Part shown: positions 1 through 7,257 of the stretch, piece by piece
Layout: each line of letters opens with the position of its first letter
Numbering within the stretch: position 1 is the first letter of the stretch
DNA from: JADKAV01 sp037046735
GTDB lineage: Bacteria; Actinomycetota; Actinomycetes; S36-B12; UBA10799
Reading direction: 5' to 3'
Assembly (NCBI GenBank): GCA_037046735.1
Contig: JBAOHC010000006.1
Span: 1-32,553 of the forward strand
DNA: 32,553 nt
Program-made: the position numbers and the translations under genes
The notes under the pieces: model-generated
Seen by the model: the letters and a program-made list of their open reading frames with translations, nothing else
What the model was told of the DNA's origin: nothing
The model's database searches: none

Positions 1-26
1 CCTTGGCGTATTTCGGCCCAGGAGCA

Positions 27-47
27 CCTCTCGACCCGGTCGAGAGG
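27..47. repeat. Perfect short inverted repeat near left edge
   Basis: Ten bases (27-36) are the exact reverse complement of 38-47. Folded, this gives an 8-bp stem closed by a CCCGG loop. No gene is seen to its left, so it could be the terminator of a gene beyond the window or of the small minus-strand gene that ends at 123. No T-run follows on either side. Confidence 0.4.
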
Positions 48-122
48 GGGCGCCGCCGTCCTCTGCCGGCGGGATCTGCGCGGCGTTTGGTCGTCAACCG
101 TCCCGGGTGAGCAGCATGTGGG

Positions 123-293
123 TCAGCCGAACAACCGGCCCAGGAACGTGTTCTTGCGGGCGGCCTCGCGCTGGGCAGCGGTACAGCGGCATCGCTGATC
201 CTTCGGCACGCCTCGCAGCACCTCGTTCTTGTGCTGTCCGCATCCGGCCCACGTCGTCTTCTTGCACAGCTTGCAGGTCGTCTGATGGCACAC
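123..293 (-). CDS. Small cysteine-rich protein (CxxC, GCGxH, CxC pattern)
   Basis: A 56-residue protein with CKLCKKTTWAGCGQH near the N-terminus, then GVPKDQRCRC and a basic tail ending FLGRLFG. This layout (CxxCxKxTWxGCGxH, then VPxxxRCxC) is recalled from small uncharacterised actinobacterial proteins and suggests a metal-binding knuckle; no function is established. The GTG start at 293 is chosen because CAGGAGA lies 7-8 bases upstream and because the family begins just before the first Cys. An in-frame ATG at 335 would add 14 unconserved residues and has no clear ribosome binding site. Confidence 0.6.
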   Translation of the reverse strand: MCHQTTCKLCKKTTWAGCGQHKNEVLRGVPKDQRCRCTAAQREAARKNTFLGRLFG

Positions 294-345
294 GAGCGAT
301 TCTCCTGACGGTCGGGTTTCATCCACTATACCCATGCGGGGTATT

Positions 346-1290
346 TCACATGCCGTGCTCGCACAATGTCCGATAGGGATTCTGCGCGCCCGTGGCCGGG
401 CCGTAGGCATCGCATCCGATCTGCAGGTGAACAGTGGGTGCTGGGGTACCGAAGGCGCCGCGGGAGTCGACGGCGACGACCGTGACGTCGATGCTCTTGG
501 GCGGGTTGTTCGCATAGATCATCGGTCCACTGATCCGCACGTCGCGCTGATCGGCGCCGTACTCCACGTACCACGCCGATTCCCATGTCTGGATGCTGAA
601 GTCGTCGGTCACCAGGACGTAGTAGCCCGCGACGGGATTGTCGCTGTAGGAAACGGGTGCATCCCAGGTCATGTCCAGGACGATTTCACTGAGCTTGCCC
701 GGATTCTGCAGAGCAACTGTCGAGGTGATCGCCGGCGGCCCCAGGGTCTGGTTGCTGCCGACCTGGAAGAGCATCGGTCCAGCGAGGGATCCGGAGGTGC
801 GGGGTTTGCTGGGGGGAGGTGTGACCGGGGTCGACGGGGTCCCCGGGTCGAAGGTGACGGTCAGCGGCAGCGTCGCCGGCTTGGCGGCTCCATGGCGCAG
901 AACCCGCAGTCGCATGCTGAACGTGCCCTTGCACCACGCCCCGCTGGTGCAGATCGGATTGATGGGCAGGCGGGCGCGACCTCTGCGAACGCTGGTCCGC
1001 GCGCGGCTGTGGACCAGCCATTTGCCCTGCTGATAGACCTCAAGGCGCACCTTGTGCCGCGGGGTGGACGGCCTGACCCCCACGAGGATGGCGATGCGCC
1101 GGGTCTTGTTGGCGTATTCGCTGCTGGGGAACGAGCGCTGCGTCTGCGTCGATCCATCGACCCATTGCCAGCTGTACACCTGTGTTCTGGCGCTGACTGT
1201 ATTTCCTATGGGGCCGGCGGCTACGGGGCCCGCGGTCATGGCCAGGGCGGCGGTCAGGAATGCTGCGGTGATCACACCAGGAACGTTCAT
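346..1290 (-). CDS. Exported protein of unknown function
   Basis: About 314 residues. The N-terminus MNVPGVITAAFLTAALAMTA followed by GPVAAG is a Sec signal peptide with an AxA-type cleavage site. The mature part has an N-terminal beta-rich stretch with Trp and two close Cys residues (around CTSGAWCKG), a Pro/Thr/Ser linker (TPSTPVTPPPSKP), and a C-terminal region resembling a fibronectin/Ig-like sandwich (DMTWDAPV, VAGYYVLVTDD, VTVVAVDSRGAFG). The start at 1290 follows AAGGGG about 6 bases upstream; the longer open frame to 1461 adds residues that do not look coding. The likely role is extracellular or cell-surface, but no substrate or enzyme motif is visible. Confidence 0.75.
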   Translation of the reverse strand: MNVPGVITAAFLTAALAMTAGPVAAGPIGNTVSARTQVYSWQWVDGSTQTQRSFPSSEYANKTRRIAILVGVRPSTPRHKVRLEVYQQGKWLVHSRARTSVRRGRARLPINPICTSGAWCKGTFSMRLRVLRHGAAKPATLPLTVTFDPGTPSTPVTPPPSKPRTSGSLAGPMLFQVGSNQTLGPPAITSTVALQNPGKLSEIVLDMTWDAPVSYSDNPVAGYYVLVTDDFSIQTWESAWYVEYGADQRDVRISGPMIYANNPPKSIDVTVVAVDSRGAFGTPAPTVHLQIGCDAYGPATGAQNPYRTLCEHGM

Positions 1291-1896
1291 GGTCCACCCC
1301 TTCACTGCGCGCTGCTGTGAGCGTCGCCGAAGGGCGGTCCTTTGGCGGCTCCCCCCGGCGTGCCACCACTTCCAGTGTACTCCCGCTGGGGCGTCCGGAT
1401 GTCCGAGGTGTTCAAGAGCCGCGATGGTTGGCCTCTGGCACGCCCAGAACTGAGCAGACAAGCCCTCGGGACCAGACTCAGGTCAGTTCGAGGCTGGTGG
1501 TCCATCCACTGACGTGGACTCGTTTCATGCAATGGAGGCTACCGAAGCCAAGAACCTTGACTGCCGCTTCAATGGAGCTGGCCTCCCTCTCGCACCAAGG
1601 ATCGGGACCATGCGCTCAACAGAGCAGGCCGGCACGGTTGCGCGCCGCGCGGCGTTAGTGCAACCAGCGGAGTTCAGGCTGCGAGCGCTGACTGGAGTGT
1701 CGTAACCATGAGCCGCTCACCTCTCGTTGGATGCGAGATGCGTCGGTGGTGGGAACGGTTTCGACATGGGAGCGCTGGGCTGTCTGTGGCCGTGAGCCTG
1801 AGCCTGGTCCTTGTGCCGGGTTCAATCGCAGTCACCCGACACCGTCCCAAGAAGCGAGTGTTTGTGAGACGGTTTGACCTGGATGCCTCGGCTATG
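1291..1896. other. Intergenic stretch with no convincing gene
   Basis: About 600 bases between two minus-strand genes. The only open frame of note is plus 1708-1926 (72 codons), which has a hydrophobic segment (AGLSVAVSLSLVLVPGSIAV) and could be the 5' remnant of an exported protein gene. It runs into the antitoxin 3' end, has no clear ribosome binding site and shows no family resemblance, so it is not called as a gene. Confidence 0.3.
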
Positions 1897-2199
1897 TCAG
1901 GCGACGGCCTCGAAATGGATCCTTAGTCCAAGGGCACGCGCGACCTTGCTGATCGTCGCGAAGCTCGGGTTGCCGTCGCTGGACAGCGCCTTGTACAGGC
2001 CCTCTCTACTCATGCCGGTGGTCCGTGCGAGTTCGCTAAGATTGCCAGACCGCGCGATTGTCCCCAGGGCCTGCGCGATGAAGGCTGGGTCGTCGCCGGC
2101 CTCTTCGATCGCGGCTTCGAGGTACGCGGCGGCCTCCTGGCGGTTGTTGAGGTAGTCGGCCGTGTCGTAGGGGGTGAAGACCTCGCTCTTGTCACTCAT
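1897..2199 (-). CDS. HigA-like / probable addiction-module antidote protein (XRE HTH)
   Basis: A 100-residue protein starting MSDKSEVFTPYDTADYL. The middle (RQEAAAYLEAAIEEAGDDPA then FIAQALGTIARSGNLSELAR) and the helix-turn-helix (TGMSREGLYKALSSDGNPS, about residues 63-81) match the antidote family usually paired with phage-Gp49-like killers. It would neutralise the upstream toxin and bind the shared promoter. The ATG at 2199 is chosen because it overlaps the last codons of the toxin gene (ending 2192), which suggests translational coupling, and because the family begins near this point. The toxin comes first in the operon, as in HigBA-type modules. Confidence 0.85.
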   Translation of the reverse strand: MSDKSEVFTPYDTADYLNNRQEAAAYLEAAIEEAGDDPAFIAQALGTIARSGNLSELARTTGMSREGLYKALSSDGNPSFATISKVARALGLRIHFEAVA

Positions 2200-2503
2200 C
2201 GGCGTTCTCCTTCTTCCATGTCTCGGCGAGTTCGTGGGCGGTCTCAATGTCGGCGGCTTGGGTGGACTTGTCTCCTCCGCAGAGCAGCAGGATCAGGTGT
2301 CGCCCGTGTTGCAGGTAATACACGCGGTACCCAGGACCGTAGGGAATCCTCATCTCCGACACTCCCGCTCCAACGGGTGGGACATCGCCGGGATTTCCGG
2401 CCGTGAGTCTGTCGATGCGGACCTGGACCCTGGCGGCCGCCCGACGATCCTTTAGACGTCGCAGCCAGTAACTGAACGTCGCACTCTGGATGACCTCCGT
2501 CAC
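2192..2503 (-). CDS. RelE/HigB-type toxin (Gp49-like addiction-module killer)
   Basis: A 103-residue protein with the expected core: FSYWLRRLKDRRAAARVQVR, then GNPGDVPPVGAGVSEMRIPY, then GPGYRVYYLQHGRHLILLLCG and GGDKSTQAADIETAHELA. The RIPYGPGYRVYY / LLLCGGDKSTQ pattern is characteristic of the RelE/ParE-superfamily killer paired with XRE antidotes; such proteins usually cleave mRNA on the ribosome. The GTG start at 2503 has no ribosome binding site; an 18-bp palindrome lies immediately upstream, so the message may be leaderless. Length is normal for the family and no damage is seen. Confidence 0.85.
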   Translation of the reverse strand: MTEVIQSATFSYWLRRLKDRRAAARVQVRIDRLTAGNPGDVPPVGAGVSEMRIPYGPGYRVYYLQHGRHLILLLCGGDKSTQAADIETAHELAETWKKENADE

Positions 2504-2504
2504 G

Positions 2505-2522
2505 TGTTAACTGTAGTTAACA
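2505..2522. promoter_or_regulatory. Toxin-antitoxin operator palindrome / candidate promoter
   Basis: Eighteen bases form a perfect inverted repeat (TGTTAACT, GT, AGTTAACA) directly abutting the toxin GTG start. This is where an autoregulatory HTH antidote would be expected to bind. On the minus strand a TACAGT hexamer inside it sits about 7 bases before the GTG, a good -10 position for a leaderless transcript. The promoter role is inferred; the palindrome itself is seen. Confidence 0.65.
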
Positions 2523-2714
2523 GTTTTGCGTGCGGGCAAGTCGACTTCCGTTGAGTGTTGTGCCATAAATGAAGGTTTCTGAGACATGCGGCACCGCGTT
2601 CGCTCCCCGTCGGTGGGGGGTGTGGTCACGCGACCCCGTCCAACAACGTTTTCGCTGTGCAAGTGACCGGATCGTGGTACCTTGCGCGAAAGGGTAAGAA
2701 CCGGGGGAAAGATC

Positions 2715-3224
2715 ATGAAACATCGCTGATCAGTCATCGCGCTTGTGCTTACGTCTGCCTTTGCCGGGGTGAACCCCGTCATGGCTGCGGCACCGAATGA
2801 TCCGGCAACTATTCGAATACCCATGACTGTGGTCGGGTTTGACCCTGAGGTTGCGGCCGCCAACGGCTACCCCGCGGTGCCGCCTGTCTCGGCCTTCAGC
2901 ACGGACGTAGTCACTGGGAATTGCGGATACTCGTCCGTGAGCCTGCGCGATGTGGGTTCGAAGAAATACACGGTTGTAACCGGCTTCGGGGTGGCTCCTG
3001 CCGCGGTGTCCTACACCTGGTCGGTGCGGGTCACAGGACCCAAGTGGGACAAGACGCATCGCTGGAGCGGGGGCCTTGCTCTTCGGACAACTTGGCAGGG
3101 CCAAGTGACGAACGTCGTTAACACCGGAGGTTGGTATGTCGCGAAGGCCACCGGAACCGCAGTGCTTTCCAATGGCTTCGTCTGCTCATCCGGGGGCCCA
3201 GTGACCGAGGAAGCGATCTACTGA
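2715..3224 (+). pseudogene. Exported protein gene with a TGA stop in the signal peptide
   Basis: An ATG at 2715 follows a good ribosome binding site (GGGGGAAAG, 2703-2711) and opens ATG AAA CAT CGC TGA, with TGA at 2727-2729. Reading on in the same frame gives SVIALVLTSAFAGVNPVMAA then APNDPATIRIPM, so the two parts together make a normal signal peptide MKHR-x-SVIALVL... with AxA cleavage. CGA to TGA would be a single transition. The mature part (about 145 residues) is Cys-containing and beta-rich (GNCGYSS, SYTWSVRVTGPKWDKTHRWS, NGFVCSSGG) with no known family. An internal GTG at 2745 could give a shorter product lacking the charged n-region. Probably inactivated by the nonsense codon, unless this is a sequencing error. 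Confidence 0.65.
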
Positions 3225-3229
3225 AAGGT

Positions 3230-3817
3230 ATGTCGAGACTCCTTTGGCGGGACGGCTGGCAGCGGCGATTGCCCGAAGTGCAGCCAAGTGACGTCCTCAC
3301 ACAGTTGCTCTGCTTGCGGGACGGCTTGCGTCTCACCGCTCTGACGTCCGTGCCGCCCCTTGCCAACAACACATGGCTTACCGGTTCCCTGTCTGCGAGT
3401 GATGAGGAGCGTGAGAGTCTCGCGGCTCTCGTTGAGCAACTGTGGGCTAGCTGGCCGCTGACGAGCGGGACGCAGTCGCCCGGCCACGATGAGGAATGGC
3501 GACGAGTTCAGCTATTCAAAGTGCGATTGGATTCAGACCATGTCGTCGGCCGATGGATGGCCGAGCAGTTCGACCCCCTGCTGCACCGTGTGATGGACCA
3601 ACAGTTCACAAACCCGAAGGTAGTGCCGGAACACCTGGCGGAATCAGCCGTCTCTCGAGCCGTCGAATGCGGCCTCGAGCGGGTGCTGGTGCTTCCTTTG
3701 AGTCGGGATTACTGGGACTGGAGACCCCAGGCACACGTGCTCGTCGTGGCAGAAGCCACACGCACGAACACGGCCAGGTACCAGACGGCCCTGGCGTCCA
3801 TTTGGACGAGACCTTAG
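3230..3817 (+). CDS. Hypothetical protein, unknown family
   Basis: A 195-residue soluble protein starting MSRLLWRDGWQRRLPEVQPS. It has no signal peptide or membrane segment. It is rich in Leu, Trp and Arg, with a charged middle (SDEERESLAALVEQLWASWP, then HDEEWRRVQLFKVRLDSDHV) and a C-terminal beta-alpha-beta-like end (ERVLVLPLSRDYWDW, AHVLVVAEATRTNTARYQTA). The ATG lies 5 bases after the stop of the preceding exported-protein gene, so the two are probably co-transcribed. No function can be suggested. The longer frame from 3131 overlaps the previous gene and is rejected. Confidence 0.6.
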   Translation: MSRLLWRDGWQRRLPEVQPSDVLTQLLCLRDGLRLTALTSVPPLANNTWLTGSLSASDEERESLAALVEQLWASWPLTSGTQSPGHDEEWRRVQLFKVRLDSDHVVGRWMAEQFDPLLHRVMDQQFTNPKVVPEHLAESAVSRAVECGLERVLVLPLSRDYWDWRPQAHVLVVAEATRTNTARYQTALASIWTRP

Positions 3818-4122
3818 CCCGCCGATCCACCGATCGCCTCTATACGTGGGGCGGTCCTTGGAGTTGATCTACATAAGGATCGGACGAATTCCAAGGCTGG
3901 ACGTCGGGGCCCTGCGGATGCCGTGGGTGTCGCTCCGGACAGCAACAAAGCTCACGTTCGAGTCCGATGCAAAAGAATCTGGTTCAAGACGCATCACCAA
4001 CACCAGCACTGAGCTCTTCGTTCAGATCGGTCGAGTTCATCGACTCGTATGGGAGCGTCCGCCCGCGGACTACTTGCAAGTGCGCGCCTGGACCGAACCC
4101 GTGGTCGCCGACACTCCCGGAG
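3818..4122. other. Gap between convergent genes; no gene called
   Basis: A plus-strand open frame (3846 to 4313) contains a plausible stretch (ESDAKESGSRRITNTSTELF, then VQIGRVHRLVWERPP) but has no ribosome binding site and overlaps the 3' half of the convincing minus-strand gene 4123-4575. It may be a decayed gene remnant. No hairpin terminator was recognised here. Confidence 0.3.
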
Positions 4123-4575
4123 CTAACCACTCCTCTTCTGTGCGGGCGACCACGCCTGGGGAGCTACGATCCCCCATGGTGCGACGTCGTGGTGCTCACG
4201 CTTCTGTCGAAGCCACGCCTCGTATGCCGCGCCGTATGCGTCGAGTTCCGCCTCGGTGTCGAAGGCTCGAGTGGCGTGCAAGTCAGTGGCGGTGTCGATG
4301 TCGGTGGCAGTGAACAGGCCCTCGCCCCGGTCGTTCAGAGACTGAAGGGAATCTGGACTGATCCTCTGACCCCGATAAATCACATCGAGGCTTTGCGGTT
4401 CGATGTGCACCATTCCCTCGCTGCGCCAAACGCCCTGGCCGTCGGCGCTTCCGACTGCGCCCAAGCCGAGCACTGCCGCTATGCCAACAAGCGAGGTTAC
4501 GCCTGCCATAACCGTCCTGCGCCGACGGCGTTGAGTCACTGTGCAGACCACTGCTTTGCTCGTGTTCTGTGACAT
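4123..4575 (-). CDS. Membrane-anchored or exported hypothetical protein
   Basis: A 150-residue protein beginning MSQNTSKAVVCTVTQRRRRR, then TVMAGVTSLVGIAAVLGLGA and VGSADG: a long basic n-region followed by one hydrophobic helix (about residues 24-44), a signal anchor or signal peptide. The exterior part has HIEPQSLDVIYRGQRISPDS and ends in an acidic, Ala-rich helix (DTEAELDAYGAAYEAWLRQK) with no known domain. The ATG at 4575 is set by a strong GGAGGAGGGGGAA ribosome binding site. The frame stays open upstream to 4689, but that part does not look coding. Confidence 0.65.
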   Translation of the reverse strand: MSQNTSKAVVCTVTQRRRRRTVMAGVTSLVGIAAVLGLGAVGSADGQGVWRSEGMVHIEPQSLDVIYRGQRISPDSLQSLNDRGEGLFTATDIDTATDLHATRAFDTEAELDAYGAAYEAWLRQKREHHDVAPWGIVAPQAWSPAQKRSG

Positions 4576-4843
4576 TTCCCCCTCCTCCAGATCAGGTAGA
4601 CGCCTACCCCGTCGCCAGCCCGCTCGGATCGCGCCTGATCCTTCAGCTCTACCTTGACGTTGAGCGTCAATGACTCTCTCGGGCGCCACGCCGGTCCCCG
4701 CTCCACGCGTTCACCCGGATGGCAGACGTTCGAGGGCCTCAGACGTCGCCGAAACATGGACCGTCACATACCGTAGGAACTAGCCGAACGGGTGCGGCGA
4801 AGTCTGTTCGACGGGGGTTTCGGGGGAAAGACAAGGAAACGCC

Positions 4844-5430
4844 ATGCGACAGCACATGATGACCGCTTCCGTACTCGCCGTAGTCGGCCTCGGGACCACG
4901 TTTCCGACGACGAGCGCAGCGGCAGCATCCAACCCGGATTCGATCAATAGGGCCGCAGTCAGCCAGTCTGCAGGAGGCAACCTCGTTGTGGACGTGCCCG
5001 CCGCTTTGATCCGCTATGGGCAGCCCGGCTTACAGCCTCAGGTGAGGACGTCGGCCTCGTGGCATCTGTCACTGGCATCGGTGGGACGACTAGCCTCGAA
5101 GCGTACGCGATGATCCCTGGCTGCCCGGCGCTCACGTACGGAAGTCGGGACTATGACGACGCCAATTGCGGTGGAGCTTATCTGGCTTCCTTCCCGACGG
5201 ACGCCATCGCGCGATACGGCGACTATGGCCACGGTGACAAAATGACCTCGCTGGACATCGAGAACAATGGGGGCGGATGCATCGTCGTCCGTACGCTCTA
5301 CAACAACGCCAACTACAACACGACGGGCGGCGTGTGGCGTTACACCGGAACCGCTTACGAGGGCACGTCGGTCAATCTGCCGTCTTCGCAGAACGACCGG
5401 GTATCGTCAAGCAAGTCGCAGTGCTCGTGA
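4844..5430 (+). pseudogene. Exported protein gene broken by a frameshift
   Basis: The start MRQHMMTASVLAVVGLGTTF followed by PTTSAAAASNPD is a signal peptide with a good AAGGAAA ribosome binding site. This frame continues through NLVVDVPAALIRYGQPG and then loses protein-like character, stopping at 5113. From about 5030 the +1-shifted frame gives LTASGEDVGLVASVTGIGG, then AYAMIPGCPALTYGSRDYDD and TLYNNANYNTTGGVWRYTG, ending SSSKSQCS at 5430. Adding one base near 5030 joins them into a protein of about 195 residues with Cys residues near the end. Family unknown; probably extracellular. Genuine decay or a single-base sequence error are both possible. Confidence 0.6.
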
Positions 5431-5565
5431 GCTCTCAGGATGTCTGCGGAGTAGTGCCTGGCTGACGCTAGCGCGCCCCTGGGCGTCCGACCGGTCGCGT
5501 GCTTCACGCTCCAGCTCGGGGCTCGTCCCAAGTGTTGTGGCCAAGTTTCTCGGGTCGCTATGGAC

Positions 5566-5597
5566 GGTGTCCCACAAACGAGGGTTTCTGACACACC
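5566..5597. repeat. Imperfect inverted repeat, also found in part near 2567
   Basis: Arms 5566-5579 and 5584-5597 match at 11 of 14 positions around a GAGG loop (GGTGTC... / ...GACACACC). The central part 5576-5595 matches 2567-2586 at 17 of 20 bases (AAAYGARGGTTTCTGASACA). A motif of this kind at two intergenic places is compatible with solo insertion-sequence ends or a small repeat family; the family was not identified. Confidence 0.45.
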
Positions 5598-5672
5598 ACG
5601 ATGGCAGCGGCCGGCGCCGGGCGGTCTTCTCGTGGGCCGGAGTCGCAGAACTCAGTGCCACAATCAATGTCT

Positions 5673-5719
5673 CGAAACCAAGGGGTGGTCACGGGTTTCG
5701 CGACAGCCCCTTGGTTTCG
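5673..5719. repeat. Perfect 13-bp inverted repeat, long loop
   Basis: CGAAACCAAGGGG at 5673-5685 is the exact reverse complement of CCCCTTGGTTTCG at 5707-5719, with a 21-base loop that itself contains GGGTTTCG. A second hairpin follows 8 bases later. It could be a terminator for the preceding gene, part of a non-coding RNA, or transposon debris. Confidence 0.55.
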
Positions 5720-5727
5720 GCAAACGC

Positions 5728-5748
5728 AAACGGAGCAATGCTCCGTTT
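5728..5748. repeat. 10-bp hairpin
   Basis: AAACGGAGCA (5728-5737) pairs exactly with TGCTCCGTTT (5739-5748). On the plus strand it ends in TTT, on the minus strand also, giving a compact terminator-like hairpin downstream of the longer inverted repeat. Confidence 0.5.
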
Positions 5749-5948
5749 CAAGTAAGTCACCCCGGCAATTTGAGGCACTCAAGGTCGCCGTGACGGTCCT
5801 TCGTCAGGTGGTTCGGATCTTGCTCCAGAAACGGGCGGCCGGGGTGAGTCGCGGGGCTGTCCAGAGATCCCCGGCCCGGTGGTGGGTTTCACTGCCGCAG
5901 ACGCCAAAGGCACGATGGCAGTTTGAAGAGTGAGGGGACGAGACAGAC

Positions 5949-6305
5949 ATGCACATGACGGAGAAGCAGGTGGAGAAGGCCTTTGCGGCCTATCTGCGCG
6001 GGGATGGTTGGGATGTCAGCACTAAGAACCGTGATTACGTCGATCTCCTGGCTAAGCGCGGCGCCGAGGTGATCGTGGCGGAATTGAAGGGCCACACGTC
6101 GAGCCCCGGCTTGGACGTCGATACCGGCTACGGCCAGTTGTTGCGCAGGATCGATCCGCAGGTATCCGGCGTGCGGTATGCCTTGGTCGTCCCTGCCAGC
6201 ATGCGCTATCACGTGACCCGGGTACGCAAAGGTGTTCGTGCACGCGTGGGCGTTGAACTGTATGTGGTCGAGGACGATGGGGCGGTCAGTCTCGTCACTG
6301 ACTGA
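5949..6305 (+). CDS. PD-(D/E)XK nuclease-like small protein
   Basis: A 118-residue protein beginning MHMTEKQVEKAFAAYLRGDG. The pattern E (helix 1), then DYVDLLAKRGAEVIVAELKG with D and an E-x-K pair (AELKG) about 13 residues later, then TGYGQLLRRI with a following Gln, matches the restriction-endonuclease-like fold core, and VRYALVVPASM fits the next strand. This suggests a metal-dependent DNA nuclease or a Holliday-junction/restriction-type helper; the exact family is not identified. GAGGGGACG about 10 bases upstream supports the start. It converges on the Mrr-type gene with a shared hairpin between them, so the pair may form a small defence locus. Confidence 0.6.
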   Translation: MHMTEKQVEKAFAAYLRGDGWDVSTKNRDYVDLLAKRGAEVIVAELKGHTSSPGLDVDTGYGQLLRRIDPQVSGVRYALVVPASMRYHVTRVRKGVRARVGVELYVVEDDGAVSLVTD

Positions 6306-6314
6306 TTGACACCA

Positions 6315-6353
6315 ACTACTTCGACGGGTTCTCTCAGAGGGTTTCGAAGTAGT
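6315..6353. terminator. Bidirectional hairpin between convergent nuclease genes
   Basis: ACTACTTCGA (6315-6324) pairs exactly with TCGAAGTAGT (6344-6353); the loop holds a further CTCT/AGAG pairing. The right arm overlaps the last codons of the Mrr-type gene and the left arm lies just past the stop of the small nuclease gene. There is no strong T-run. Confidence 0.5.
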
Positions 6354-7257
6354 CCTCGTCGAGGCGGTAGAGGGTGGCGGTGGTCTCGGCTTGGACGCCG
6401 ACTTCGTGGGCGACGAGGAGTTCGGCCAGGCGGGTGCCGTCGATGAGTTCGATGCGGGCGTTGATGCGTTCGGCTTCTTGGCGGGCGCCGTTGGTGAAGC
6501 GGCTGGTGGTGATGTACACGCCGCGGTCGCCTTGTTTGCCGAGCAGGGCCCCGGCGAATTCGTGGATCTTGGGGCGGTCGATGGGTCGGTCCTCGGCGTA
6601 GCGTTTGGCCTGCACGTAGATGCGGTCCAGGCCGAGGGGGTCTTGGCTGATGATGCCGTCGACGCCGGCGTCGCCGGAGGTGCTGGTGCGTTCCACCGAG
6701 CCGGCCCGGCCGTAGCCCATGGTTTCCAGTAGCCGGATGACGAGGTCCTCGAACCCGGTCGCGGACAGTCCCAGCGCTTCGCGCAGGACGTCGCCTTCGA
6801 CGGCGGCCCGGTTCTCGGCCACGGCTTGGGCGACCAGGTCGGCCGGGGTCGCGGCCAACGCCTGCTCGGGCTGCTCGACGTCGGTGTGATGGTCTGTGGT
6901 GGGGGAGCGGCGGCTGCGGCGTTCCCGGAAGTCCCGGTAGGACGGGTACTGCTCAAGGGTTCCCATGTCGATGCGCTGCGGGTAGGCGGCCAGGGCGTGC
7001 CGGCCGGTGTCGGTGATTTGCACGTGGCCGCGGCGGGGGCGTTCGGTGAGCCCGGCCTGGGCGAGGTAGGTCAGCGCCCAGCTGACCCGGTTGTCGAAGG
7101 TGCGGGCCCGCCCGCTGGGCAGCAGGTGCGCCCGCTCGGCATCGGTGAGTCCGTACTGATCGGCCAGCGTTTCGCGCACCGACCGGGTGGTGTGCACGTC
7201 GCCGTCGGCCAGGCAGTTCAGGGCCGGTCGCATGAGGGTCTGGAAGTCAGGTATCAC
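6334..7257 (-). CDS. mrr: Mrr-type restriction endonuclease
   Basis: About 307 residues, close to E. coli Mrr (304). The N-terminal winged-helix Mrr_N region (IPDFQTLMRPALNCLADGDV, then RARTFDNRVSWALTYLAQAG) recognises modified DNA in this family. The C-terminal Mrr_cat domain has FEDLVIRLLETMGYG, then GDAGVDGIISQDPLGLDRIY and VQAKRY: the D and QxK catalytic residues of the Mrr-type PD-(D/E)XK site, followed by GKQGDRGVYITTSRFTNGAR. Such proteins cut DNA carrying foreign methylation. A GTG start at 7257 is chosen because GGGGAG lies 7 bases upstream and the family begins IPDFxxLM; the open frame to 7500 is upstream read-through. No companion methylase is present, as expected for type IV restriction. 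Confidence 0.88.
   Translation of the reverse strand: MIPDFQTLMRPALNCLADGDVHTTRSVRETLADQYGLTDAERAHLLPSGRARTFDNRVSWALTYLAQAGLTERPRRGHVQITDTGRHALAAYPQRIDMGTLEQYPSYRDFRERRSRRSPTTDHHTDVEQPEQALAATPADLVAQAVAENRAAVEGDVLREALGLSATGFEDLVIRLLETMGYGRAGSVERTSTSGDAGVDGIISQDPLGLDRIYVQAKRYAEDRPIDRPKIHEFAGALLGKQGDRGVYITTSRFTNGARQEAERINARIELIDGTRLAELLVAHEVGVQAETTATLYRLDEDYFETL

Larger units (their letters stand above)
5431..5948. other. Intergenic region rich in inverted repeats
   Basis: About 520 bases without a credible gene. It contains three inverted repeats (5566-5597, 5673-5719, 5728-5748, listed separately) and a 20-base motif shared with the gap before the gene at 2715. It may be the debris of an insertion sequence or a small non-autonomous element. 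Confidence 0.45.

Noticed and set aside
334..1320. Plus-strand open frame of 328 codons
   Set aside because: Antisense to an exported protein with a proper signal peptide and ribosome binding site; no domain recognised.
1708..1926. Small plus-strand frame with a hydrophobic segment
   Set aside because: No ribosome binding site, no family, and it overlaps the antitoxin gene end. Possibly a remnant, but unsupported.
3846..4313. Plus-strand frame of 155 codons
   Set aside because: Partly protein-like, but lacks a start signal and overlaps a better-supported minus-strand gene.
5889..6956. Minus-strand open frame of 355 codons across the nuclease genes
   Set aside because: Composition is Pro/Ser/Thr/Arg-rich shadow coding of the Mrr frame; the Mrr frame carries the real motifs.
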